From positions 445,902,270 to 445,966,269 of the forward strand of contig CM066032.1 in assembly GCA_033557465.1 (NCBI GenBank): DNA of 64,000 nucleotides. The letters are read 5' to 3'. Of this stretch, positions 53,505 to 63,045 are shown one piece after another (positions within the stretch are counted from its first letter, which is position 1; each line of letters begins with the position of its first letter). A program made the translations under genes and the position numbers. The notes below the pieces were generated by a model, which worked only from the letters and a program-made list of their open reading frames with translations, had not been told where the DNA came from and did not search any database. Source of the stretch: Ichthyophis bannanicus. Taxonomy: Eukaryota > Chordata > Amphibia > Gymnophiona > Ichthyophiidae.

Positions 53505-54055
53505 CCCTATTCAGAGACGCGGGTGGTGAGACTTTTAGCCCTGCAAGCCGTCTGGACCCTATTCTCCCTCCTTGCTCTCCCCGCACATCCTGAGCAGTAG
53601 GATGGGGAGAGCTGGCGGGGCGGCGGGAGAGGGTGGGGTCGGGGCGGAGCGGAGCGGAGGTGGGCCAGCCCAGCAGGATGAAAAGGGCCAATCCAGGTCA
53701 CAGCCCTGTAAGTCCTGCGGGGTCCATGGAGATGAGATACTTATTCCATCTCAAAGGCGGAATAAGCAGCAGTGACCCGGCAATAAGGCCTGGGGATCCC
53801 CCCACCCCACCATGACTGGGTGCAGGGGGGTCCTTGCTGCCCGATCCAGGCCCTGGTTGGTCAGCCATGGGTTGAGCGGCGGGGAAGGGGGGGGCCGAAC
53901 CGCGGCAGCCAGGGGAGCCTGGTCGGAAGACGTCCCTGCAGGCAGGCAGGGGCATGCCAGGCCATCCTTGGGTCCGATTCTGCATGTCGCGGGAATGTTT
54001 TGTTCCCGCAGTATAGAATCGGGTCCGGATGTGCTCCTCTCGGAATCGAGCTCCA
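53505..54055. repeat. Unclassified hairpin-rich repeat R1, copy 3
   Basis: The left end TATGGGCCCTATTCAGAGAC and the shared AAAGGGCCAATCCAGGTCAC, AGTCCTGCGGGGTCCATGGA and ACTTATTCCATCTCAAAGGC segments link it to 20358-20925 and 33298-33950. It is GC-rich against AT-rich flanks. Several overlapping frames on both strands are composition effects. Confidence 0.6.
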
Positions 54056-54689
54056 CATTTTACAGTTCTAGCACACGCCCGAAGAAACCAGAAGAGGGAC
54101 AAAATAATGCATTCTGCAAATATTTTTGATGGGGACGGAGACTCTGATATGCACAGCAAATTCTATCTATACCTGTAATACCATCACAAGATTAAATAAT
54201 TACATTTCATAAATCAGGCCATGAGTGTTGATACAAAGTCAACAGCACATAAAAACAACAAAATTAATTATGTCGCCCTTTCCCAGCATAGGTGATGCAA
54301 CATGTATTATTGTTTACTCCCTACAGCTATATCCCTGGGGCAAATGCAATACCCATTAAGTATCACTTAACACCAATGGGACACTTATTTAGACAGAAAA
54401 TGTTTAGTGTTATGCTGAAATGCACCCTGAAGTCAAAGCAAAAGAGTTGCTTGTATTTCTCCGAAGCCAGTTTATTTTCTTATTTCTTCTCATTCTCTCT
54501 AAGCAGTGGCATCATTCTATATCCATTACAATCGCCTGCATCTGCATTATTGTCATTAGTGTATATAGTGACCCACAACATAAAACATTAAAACAAACTG
54601 TACATGCAATAGAAAAAAGAGGAACCTTCCCAAGGAATAATGGGGGCAAATTTAGAAAGGATTTTTCCTGCATAAAAGGGCTTTTTTAA
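54056..54689. other. No gene recognised
   Basis: AT-rich sequence. The plus frames at 54292 and 54420 overlap each other and have no family features. Confidence 0.4.
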
Positions 54690-54955
54690 AATTACACCAC
54701 TGTTATGTGCAAAGGTATGGTTACAAAAGGCAAGTATTTTTATGTGATCCATGTATAGGTATGCTCTGAGGACGAGTTTGGGCAGAGCTGCAATTTATGT
54801 GCACATTTTATAAGATACCCGCATATGCATGTATTTTACACATGAATTTCTAATGCCAGGCATAAATGTCTACAATTTGAGCCAGTTTACCCTTAATGTT
54901 TTATAAAGGTACATAGATGCCTATATGTCTTTATAAAATAAGCCCACTGGCAGCC
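54690..54955. repeat. Unclassified repeat R3, left part
   Basis: Words such as TTATGTGCACATTTTATAAG, GCATATGCATGTATTTTACA and TATGTCTTTATAAAATAAGC recur at 60205-60530, 60540-60760 and 63060-63125. The CR1 stack (54956-60208) lies between this part and the next, so it probably inserted into R3. Confidence 0.5.
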
Positions 54956-55279
54956 TGTTAAACTTGGAAAAGAGACGGCTGGGTGGAGATGTGATAGAGG
55001 TCTATAAAATAAAGAATGGAGTGGAACGGGTAAATGTAGATCAGTGTCTTACTCCTTCAAAAAGTAGAAAGACTAGGGGACATGCAATGAACCTACAATG
55101 TAATACATTTAAGATTAATCAAAGAAAATAAATTTTCACTCAACGCGCAATCAAACTATGGAATTCATTATCAGAGAATGTAGTTAAAGCTGTTAGTGTA
55201 GCTGGATTTAAAAGAGGTTTGGACAAATTCCTGGAGGAAAAGTCCATAAACCATTATTAAAGAGGACCAGGGAAATCCA
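54956..55279 (+). mobile_element. Older CR1 3' fragment, left part (host of the long CR1)
   Basis: Decayed CR1 ORF2 C-terminal text (AACTTGGAAAAGAGACGGCT to AGTCCATAAACCATTATTAA and GAGGACCAGGGAAATCCACT) stops at about 55279. Its continuation (CACTGCTTACTCCTGGGATA through GACCCAGTACGAGATATTGT) appears after the long CR1 at 60049-60208. A short CCACT/TCACT repeat at the two joints may be the target duplication. Confidence 0.85.
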
Positions 55280-55387
55280 CTTCTGGAGAGAGATCTGTAA
55301 TTGTGAGTATATACTTCTGGGAATTTTCTGAAAGGAATTCTTTGTATTAAAGCTAATTAATCTGTGAACCCACTATTTTTTGTTAAA

Positions 55388-55660
55388 TCAGTCAGGGCCT
55401 AGTAGCAGCAGTTTAAGTTTAAATTTAAAACACAGAAGAGAACTTTCTGGTTACATTTCATGCCCAGCAGAGAGCTTGTAGTTTAAATTTAATAGTCACT
55501 CAGGGCCTAGTATCAGCAAAGTACTTTTAGTTTAAATTTAAAACACAGAAGAGAGCTTTCTGATTGAATTTAGAATCCAGCAGAGAGCTTGTAGTTTAAA
55601 TTTCATAATAAGTTAGAGCCTAGCAGCAGCAAAGAGCTATAATTTAAATCAAATCAGAAT
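55388..55660 (+). promoter_or_regulatory. Tandem ~110-bp units in the CR1 5' UTR, probable promoter
   Basis: Two and a half units of about 105-115 bases begin at TCAGTCAGGGCCTAGTAGCA (55388), TCACTCAGGGCCTAGTATCA (55494) and AAGTTAGAGCCTAGCAGCAG (55608). Each contains GTTTAAATTTAAAACACAGA (twice) and CAGCAGAGAGCTTGTAGTTT. By analogy with monomeric 5' UTRs of other LINEs they may be internal promoter units. The regulatory role is inferred. Confidence 0.65.
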
Positions 55661-55968
55661 ATAGCTTACCTCAGCAGCACAAGACAGGGTACTGTGTAGC
55701 AGTCTTCTTTTAATAAGTGTTATTTCCCTCCCTCCCTCCCCAACATCCACCCAGCCCTGGGATAATCGTAGCTTTATAGGTACTTACACATCTTAAAAGA
55801 CAGGAGGTGCTCTCAGGTGAAGCTCGTTACCCAAATCAGTTAGTTAATTAAGCTTTAGGTGAACAAGGTATATTAAACCTATTAGGTACAGTTTTATTAG
55901 TATAAATATCCATAGCAACCCTTAGTAAGTAAAGAATTTAAAGATCTAAATACAATCTTAAAACTAAG

Positions 55969-56849
55969 ATGCAGACAGCAGTCCAGCAGCGAGATGGGGG
56001 CTTTCCAGTCTTTTGCATTGAGTGTCACATGTATGATTTTCTCCCAGTTGGTGAGAGGTATTATGTGTGCACTAGGCGCAAGGAGTTCTTTGCTCTCAGG
56101 GAACGAGCCCGTTCTCTAGAGGCTAGAGTAGCAGACTTGGAAAACATAAGAAAGACAGAGAGGTACATAGATGAGACCTACAGGGATATAGTCCTGAAGT
56201 CCCACCTCCAGTCTGGCAGCATCCCTGTTGCCATGGAGGAGAGAGGTCACGTGATAGGAGAGCATCACCCTGGTGTGGCAGGAAGTGATCCTGTAACTAG
56301 GACTTGTCCTCCAGGTGATATAAAACCCTCTTGCACCAAGGAAGTTTCTCCAGGGCCATGTGCCCATGAGGGAAGGGTTAGGACAGCCGTTATAGTTGGT
56401 GAGTCGATCATTAGGCATGTATATAGCTGGGTGGCTGGTGGATGTGAGGATCGCCTGGTAACATGCCTGCCTGGTGCGAAGGTAGCGGACCTCACGTGCC
56501 ACCTAGATAAGGTCTTAGTGCTGGGGAGGAATCTGCTGTCTTGGTACATGTCGGCACCAATGACATAGGAAAATGTGGTAGGGAGGTTCTGGAGGCTAAA
56601 TTTAGGCTTTTAGGTAGGAAGTTGAAATCCAGAACTTCCACGGTAGCGTTCTCAGAAATGCATCCCGTTCCACGTGCAGGACCCAAAAGGCAGGCAGAGC
56701 TCCGGAGTCTCAATGCGTGGATGAGACAATGGTGCAGAGATGAGGGTTTTGGATTTGTTAGGAACTGGGGAACATTCTGGGGAAAGGAGGGCTCTTCCGA
56801 AGGGATGGGCTTCACCTTAACCGGGATGGAACCAGGCTGCTGGCATTAA
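55969..56849 (+). pseudogene. CR1 ORF1 (zinc finger, coiled coil, esterase), one frameshift
   Basis: The first 199 codons contain a Cys-rich cluster (CIECHMYDFL...YYVC, about 17-36), a short coiled-coil-like segment (LRERARSLEARVADLENIRK, about 43-62) and the beginning of an SGNH/GDSL-type esterase (VIVGESIIRHV, about 140-150, with Ser retained and the usual Asp of GDS as Glu). The second frame from 56541 continues with VHVGTNDIG and ends at 56849. The shift lies near 56520-56545. CR1 ORF1 proteins bind nucleic acid and carry such an esterase. Its exact role is not settled. Confidence 0.85.
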
Positions 56850-56874
56850 CCTTTAAAAAGGAGACAGAGCAGCT

Positions 56875-59800
56875 TTGAAACTAGATAATAGGGGAAAGCC
56901 GACAGTCGCCCAAGAGCGGATGGTTCGGAAGAATGTATCCTTGAAGGATACTACCAAAGGCAGAGAGGTTCCAAAAAAGAGTAAAGTAGCCCAAATGCCC
57001 TCGAGTATGGAGCAGACAGAGCTTAAAGATCCCAAATTACCCATGTCTACCAATAGCCAAATTCATATGAAAAAAATACAGTCTCTAAAATGCTTGTATG
57101 CAAATGCTAGAAGTCTAAAAAATAAGATGGGAGAGTTAGAATATATAGCACTAAATGAGAGGTTAAATATGATTGGAATATCAGAGACATGGTGGAAGGA
57201 GGACAACCAGTGGGACACTGTGAAACCTGGGTACAAACTATATCGTAATGATAGAGGTGATCAAATTGGTGGAGGGGTTGCGCTCTATGTTAGAGAGGGA
57301 ATTGAGTAAGAAAGGATTAAAGTTTTACAGGAAACAAAATTTGCTGTAGAATTTCTATGGATTGAAATTCCATGTAAAAAGGGGAAGGCGATGGCAGTGG
57401 GGGTGTACTATCTACCGCCTGGCCAGAATGAACAAATGGATGATGAAATGCTCAAAGAAATCAAGGAAGCTAACAAAAGTTACAGCACAGTAATAATAAT
57501 GGGTGATTTCAATTACCCCGGTATCGACTGGGTCAGTGTCACGGCAGGACATGCTAGGGAGATAAAGTTCCTAGATTAAATAAATGACTGCTTCTTGGAG
57601 CAGCTGGTTCATGAACCGACCAGAGGGGAAGCCATATTACTCCTAGTCCTTAGTGGAACACCAGATCTGGTGCAAGAGATAAGGGTGTTGGGGGCCACTT
57701 GGCAATAGTGATCATAGCATGATCGCCTTTGATTTAATTAGTGGAGGAGGGATAGTAAGGAAATCCACAGTACTACCTTTTAACTTTCGAAAGGGAGACT
57801 ATGATAAAATGAGGAAAATAGTTAAGAAAAAACTAAAAGGAGCAGTGGCAAAGGTTAAAGACTTACATCAAGCTTGGGTGTTGTTGAAAAATACTTTCTT
57901 GGAAGCACAGACCAGCTGTATTCCACGTTTTAAGAAAAGTGGAAGGAAGTCCAAAAAACTGCCAGCATGGTTTAAAGGTGAGTTCAGAGAGGCTGTTGTT
58001 GCCAAAAAAGCATCTTTCAGGAAATGGAAAAAAGAGCCAAACGACGAAACCTGGAAACAGCACAAGCACTGGCAAGTCAAATGCAAGGCATTGATAAGGC
58101 AGGTAAAGGGAGAATTTGAGAAGCTTGTTGCGGAAGCAAAAACGCAAAATAAAGACTTTTTCAAGTACATTCGTAGCAAAAAGCCTGTGAGAGAGTCAGT
58201 TGGTCCATTAGATGATAGAGGGATTAAAGGGGCACTAAGAGGTGACAAGGCGATAGCGGAGAGACTGAATGAATTCTTTGCTTCAGTCTTTACTGAGGAA
58301 GATGTAGGGATGCTACCCATGACTGAAATGGTATTTAAAGGTGCGGAAGAATTGAAGGAAATATCGATACATCGGGAAGATGTATTACAACTATTAGATA
58401 AACTGAAGAGTAGCAAATCACCTGGGCTGGATGGTATACATCCAAGGGTGTTGAAAGAACTGAAATATAAGATTGCAGACCTGCTATTAGTAATCTGTGA
58501 ACTATCATTAAAATCATCTCTAATACCTGAGGATTGGTGGATCGCCAATGTAACACCAATTTTTAAAAAGGGTTCCAGGGGTGATCCGGAAAACTACAGA
58601 CCGGTGAGCCTGACGTTAGTACTGGGAAAAATGGTAGAAACCATCATAAAGAATAAAATTACTCAGCATGTAGATAGTCTTGGCCTAATGGGAGACAGCC
58701 AACATGGCTTTAGACAAGGAAGATCTTGTCTTACTAACCTATTATGTTTTTTTGAAGGTGTGAATAAACAGGTGGACAAAGGTGAGTCGGTTGATATAGT
58801 GTATCTGGACTTTCAGAAAGCCTTTGACAAGGTCCCTCACCAGAGACGTTTGGCAAAACTAAAGAGTCATGGGATAGGAGGCAGTATACTACTGTGGATC
58901 AGGAACAGGTTAAAAGATAGAAAGCAGAGGGTAGGGCTAAATGGCCAATTTTCCCAATGGAGAAAGGTGAATAGTGGTGTACCCCAGGGATCTGTGCTGG
59001 GTCCGCTGCTTTTTGACATATTCATAAATGACCTGGAAGGTGGAATAACGAGTGAGGTTATCAAATTTGCAGATGAGACAAAACTATTTAAAGTTGTTAA
59101 AACCCAAGAAGATTGTGGAAAATTGCAAGAGGATCTTAAGAAATTGGAAGACTGGGCATCAGAATGGCAGATGAAATTTAATGTGGACAAGTGCAAAGTT
59201 ATGCACCTAGGGAAGAACAACCCAAACTATGGTTACATGATGCAAGGTTCCACATTAGGAACCACCACCCAGGAAAAAGATTTAGGCGTCATTGTGGATA
59301 ACATGTTAAAACCCTCGGCCCAGTGTGCAGCGGCGGCCAAGAGAGCAAACAGAATGCTAGTTATCATAAGGAAAGCAAAATAAAACAAAAGATATTATAA
59401 TGTTTCTATATCGTTCCATGGTGAGACCGCACCTTGAATATTGTGTGCAATTCTGGTCACCGTATCTTAAAAAGGATATAGCGATATTAGAAAAGGTTCA
59501 GAGAAGAGCCACCAAAATGGTAAAGGGGATGGAAGGATACTCCTATGAAGAAAGGCTAAAAAGGTTAGGGCTCTTTAACCTGGAAAAGAGACGGCTGAGG
59601 CGAGATATGATAGAAGTCTATAAATTAATGAACGGAGTGGAACGGGTAAACGTAGATCGATTGTTTACGTTATCAGAATATAGAAAGACTAGGGGACATG
59701 CAATGAAGCTACAGGGTAAATTATTTAAGACTAATAAAAGAAGATATTTTTTCATTCAACGTGTAATCAAACTCTGGAATTTGTTACCAGAGGATGTAGT

Positions 59801-59876
59801 AAAGGCTGTTAGTGTAGCTGGGTTTAAAAAAGGTTTGGACAAGTTCCTGGAGGAAAGGTCCATAAACCATTATTAA
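56875..59876 (+). pseudogene. CR1 ORF2 (endonuclease and reverse transcriptase), disrupted
   Basis: N-terminal APE-type endonuclease text (CLYANARSLKNKMGELEYIA, ISETWW, then GDFNYPGIDW and SDHSMIAF) spans about 57085-57725. It has in-frame stops at 57307-57309 and 57577-57579 and a shift before 57719. The RT frame 57719-59383 shows SPGLDGIHPRVLK, KKGSRGDPENYRPVSLT, LDFQKAFDKVP and NSGVPQGSVLGPLLF. The active-site box reads FADE (bases 59066-59077), so the second catalytic Asp is Glu. A small deletion near 59375 shifts the frame, and the C-terminal domain continues at 59400-59876 ([16 protein letters not shown]). No active enzyme is expected. Confidence 0.92.
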
Positions 59877-60048
59877 GAAGGGACCCAGGATATCAATGCT
59901 TGACCCATTACAAGCATTGTGGAACCTGTGTCTTTTGGGGAAACTGTAGGTACGTTTGACCTAGATTGGCCACTATTGGAAAGAGGATACTGGGCTTGAT
60001 GGACCTTGGTCTGACCCAGTATGGCATATCTTAGGTTCTTATGTTCAC

Positions 60049-60208
60049 TGCTTACTCCTGGGATAAGCAGCATGGAATCTGTATACCTTTTTGGGGACCT
60101 GACAGGTACAGTACTTGTGACCTGAATTGGCCGCTGTTGGAAAGAGGATCCTAGGCTTAATGGACTCTTGGTCTGACCCAGTACGAGATATTGTATGTTC
60201 TTACTCTC
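60049..60208 (+). mobile_element. Older CR1 3' fragment, right part
   Basis: CTGCTTACTCCTGGGATAAG, CTTTTTGGGGACCTGACAGG, GGCTTAATGGACTCTTGGTC and TGACCCAGTACGAGATATTG form a second CR1 3' end immediately after the first one. It belongs with 54956-55279 and shows nesting. Confidence 0.85.
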
Positions 60209-60789
60209 TGGCAATTTTATAAAATCATTCCTACATGTATGTGACCACATGTGTGCATAAAATGACGTTTTGTAAAACACCAATCGGCATATAAGTATGC
60301 ACTTTGGCATTTAGGTGTGTATTTTATTGGTAGGCACAGTCTGAACAGAGCATGTGTAGAATTTATAAGACTGTGCATTGATTTGATTATACTTTAATAT
60401 AAATGTGCATGCCTGCATTTAAAGAGATGTCTCTGCTGCTTAGACAAGTATTTTACAAATGACGTATGTACTTATGTGCCTTTATAAAATAGCCTCTAAG
60501 TAGATGCCTATTTGCCTGTTATAACATTACCCTCTTTAGGAGGTAATTTTCTGAAGTCATTCCCATGCTTATGTGGCCACACACATGTGTAAATGATCTC
60601 TCATAAAATACCAGCTGGCATAGAAGTACATGCTACATGTACTTTGTCAGTAGGTATAACTGAGGCAGGGGGGCAGTGTAAGTGGAAAATGGGTGGAATT
60701 TTCATATTCACGCATAGACTATAAAATACTTTAAGCTACGTGTATATGCGCATAAAGTATGCATGGATATTTATATTTGATCATTTCCT
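60209..60789. repeat. Unclassified repeat R3, right part and second copy
   Basis: 60209-60530 and 60540-60760 share CATAAAATGACGTTTTGTAA, CGGCATATAAGTATGCACTT and CTTATGTGCCTTTATAAAAT style words with 54690-54955. The words occur in both orientations and R3 has no coding text. Confidence 0.5.
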
Positions 60790-61725
60790 TTTCTTTCTCT
60801 ACACTCAGTCCCTTGGTAAACTTATTTCCTCAGTACCATCATTATGTTGACGACTCTCAGATTTACCTCTGTGCCTGAAATCTCTCCAGGATTCCAGTCC
60901 CGGATCTCTGCCTGCTTATCCGACACTACTGCCTGGATGTCTCACCACTGTCTGAAATCTAACATGGGCAACACTGAGCTCCTTATCTTTCCCCCTAAAG
61001 CCACCTCCCCCTATCCTCCCTCCTCTACTTCTTTGGATGACACTATACTCCTCCCCGTTTTCTCAGCTCGCAACCTCGGGGTTATCTATGACTCTACTCT
61101 CTCTTTCTCTGGGCACATCCAACAGATGGCTAAAACCGGCTGCTGTTTTCTCTGTAACATCAGAAAAATTTGTCCCTTTCTTTCTACTCACACTATCAAG
61201 ACCCTTATCCACTCACTAGTCACCTCCAGCCTTGACTATTGTAACCTGCTTCTCGCTGGTCTTCCTCTGGATCATCTCTCTCCCTTTCAATCTGTTCAAA
61301 TCTCAGCTGCATGGATTATCTTCTGCCAGTGTCGCTATGCTCATGTAACCCCTCTTATCAAGTCACTTCAATGGCTCCCTATCAGTTTCCACATCCAGTT
61401 CAAACTTCTTCTACTGACCTACAAGTGCGTTCATTCTGCGGCTCCTCACTACCTTTCCTCTCTTCCCACTCTACACCCTTTCTTGGGAGCTCCGCTCCTC
61501 TAGAAGATCCCTTTAATCTGTGCCCTTCTCTGCCATTGCCAACTCCAGACTTCGTTCATTCCACCTTGCTGCCACATGTGCCTGGAACAAACTAGTCATT
61601 CAGTGCATCAAGCTCCTTCTCTGGCCCCATTCAAGTCCAGGCTGAAGACCCATCCCTTTGAGGCTGCTTCTGGATCCTGAAGCTCCTCATTCTCTTGCCC
61701 ACTACTCATGTGCCCACATCTCCTG
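60790..61725 (+). mobile_element. L2 LINE 3' half, left part (split by another L2)
   Basis: A 219-codon frame (60844-61503) contains NLGVIYDSTLSFSGHIQQMA, SLDYCNLLLAGLPLDHLSPF and VTPLIKSLQWLPISFHIQFK, typical of L2 reverse transcriptase C-terminal parts. It is interrupted after about 61725 by a different L2-type LINE. Its 3' end resumes at about 62886 with the L2 tail. Confidence 0.85.
60844..61503 (+). pseudogene. L2 reverse transcriptase C-terminal fragment
   Basis: The frame is open over 219 codons but lacks the YADD box, which lies upstream and is not preserved (a DDSQIYL-type word near 60850 is the region just after the palm). Key words: NLGVI, SFLCNIRKICPF, DYCNLLLAGLP and QWLPISFHIQFKLLLLTYK. 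The displayed ATG is arbitrary. After 61503 the frame is broken and the match goes on in other frames (GTNLSFSA-type text). Confidence 0.82.
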
Positions 61726-62885
61726 ACTGATTTATGCGGATGACGTACTGCTCTTCACCCCATTCACTATCGACCAACCAGACTTCTTATCACTAGTAAA
61801 ATGCTTTGATGCTGTAAATGACTGGCTCCACTCACAGAGTCTCAGGATAAACTTCAGCAAGCGAGACATGCTGTTCATCACTTGGAATCAAACCTTCTCC
61901 CCACCGGCAACATTAAAGACGAGAGACGCCGAGCTCCCAACTAGATCTACCATCCGCTACCTAGGAGTCACGCTAGACCAGCACCTTGACTTGAAAGCAC
62001 ACATAGGCAACACCATCAAGAACGTCTACCATAAGATGCGGACAATGCGACATCTCCGACCCTTGCTGCAACCAGAAGACTTCCGAACTGTTTTCCAGGC
62101 ACTTGTAAACACCCCCCCCCCCAACTTTGACTACGCCAATGTGATCCTGCATGGACTCCATAAGAACACACTAAACCCACTACAGTTAGCAATGAATGCT
62201 GCTGTCCGCTTCCTACATGGGGCCTCTAGAAGAGACCACATCACTCCAATCCTAAAAGACCTGCACTGACTACCAATCTACTGCCAGCTCACCTACAAAG
62301 TAGTACTGAAAACATTCAAAGCCATCAACAAAATATCCTCTACCTCCTTGATGGACCTCCTCCACCCTATTCCTGCAATCACGGCAAGAAGGTACTTCGC
62401 CACCAACACAATAATAACCCCCAGTGAAGTAACAAAATGCACTCAGGCAACAAAGAACAGAGCCTTCATGTTCTACGCACCTACTTGCTGGAACGAGCTC
62501 CCAGCTACCATCCGCACGATCACTCACCTTGCCCAATTCAGAAAGGCACTAAAGCACCACCTCTTTTTCCTAAACTACTCCCAGGCGAACAATACATCCT
62601 CACCCGCCATACTCCCTACAAGCTAACTGTAAATAGCAGACAACCCTGTAAATAAATTACATCCCTGTACATAGTTCTTAGGGTAAGCCATGTCGCTACA
62701 ACTGTGCAGTGACATCCTGCTTATACTGTATATAGTTACCCCAGTTCTAAATCCAAGTTGCATTACCCATTCAATGTAAGTCCAAAGCATGCTCTTCCTG
62801 CTCTATACAAAATGTTACCTGTAAACCGCACTCATTTTAAAGAGTGCGGTATATAAAAGCATTAAGTAAAATAAAATAAAAATAA
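61726..62885 (+). mobile_element. L2-type LINE, 5'-truncated, inserted in another L2
   Basis: It begins at the RT active-site area (IYADDVLLF at about 61730) and runs through the thumb/C-terminal domain to a 3' UTR whose tail holds a hairpin CCGCACTC / GAGTGCGG (62826-62850) and ends in TAAAATAAAATAAAAATAAA. It is the same family as 28567-30221. A run of C at 62111-62121 and a TGA at 62267-62269 disturb the frame. Confidence 0.85.
61730..62626 (+). pseudogene. L2-type reverse transcriptase C-terminal part
   Basis: YADD is present at the truncated start. RYLGVTLDQHLDLKAHIGNT, RTMRHLRPLLQPEDFRTVFQ and NPLQLAMNAAVRFLHGASRR match the copy at 28.6-29.9 kb. The TGG expected in LHWLPI is TGA (62267-62269). 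After it the same frame continues (KNRAFMFYAPTCWNELPATI) to about 62626. An added C run near 62115 inserts a few residues without a stop. Confidence 0.85.
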
Positions 62886-63045
62886 AAATGTGTATTTTGC
62901 CATACTCTAGTCCCGTTTTGCAATGTTTTTTCTTCTTGGTTAGATTGTAAGCGCTGATGAGCAGGGACTGTGTCTTACATCTATATGTACAGTGCTGTGT
63001 ATGCCTTGTAGCGCTATACAAATGATTAGTAATAGTTCTAGTAGG
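62886..63045 (+). mobile_element. L2 LINE 3' tail, right part
   Basis: TTGGTTAGATTGTAAGCGCT, GATGAGCAGGGACTGTGTCT and CCTTGTAGCGCTATACAAAT followed by AATAGTTCTAGTAG are the canonical L2 3' end, as at 4616-4719. They continue the element of 60790-61725. Confidence 0.82.

Larger units (their letters stand above)
55280..60048 (+). mobile_element. Nearly full-length CR1 LINE
   Basis: It has a 5' UTR with tandem units (55280-55968), ORF1 (55969-56849), ORF2 with endonuclease and RT (56875-59876) and a 3' UTR ending in CCAGTATGGCATATCTTAGG and TTCTTATGTTC near 60048. It sits inside an older CR1 copy whose halves flank it. One shift in ORF1 and two stops plus two shifts in ORF2 make it inactive, but it is far better preserved than the other CR1 copies here. 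Family: CR1, jockey superfamily. Confidence 0.92.

Noticed and set aside
53633..54129. Several overlapping frames in a GC-rich island as a gene or CpG-island promoter
   Set aside because: The island corresponds to a copy of repeat R1, which is present at two other places in the window.
55388..55660. Possible CRISPR-like array from spaced repeats
   Set aside because: The units are about 110 bases, directly adjoining, without unique spacers, and stand at the 5' end of a LINE in vertebrate DNA.
57868..58548. 226-codon minus-strand frame
   Set aside because: Antisense shadow of the CR1 ORF2 frame, which has named RT motifs.
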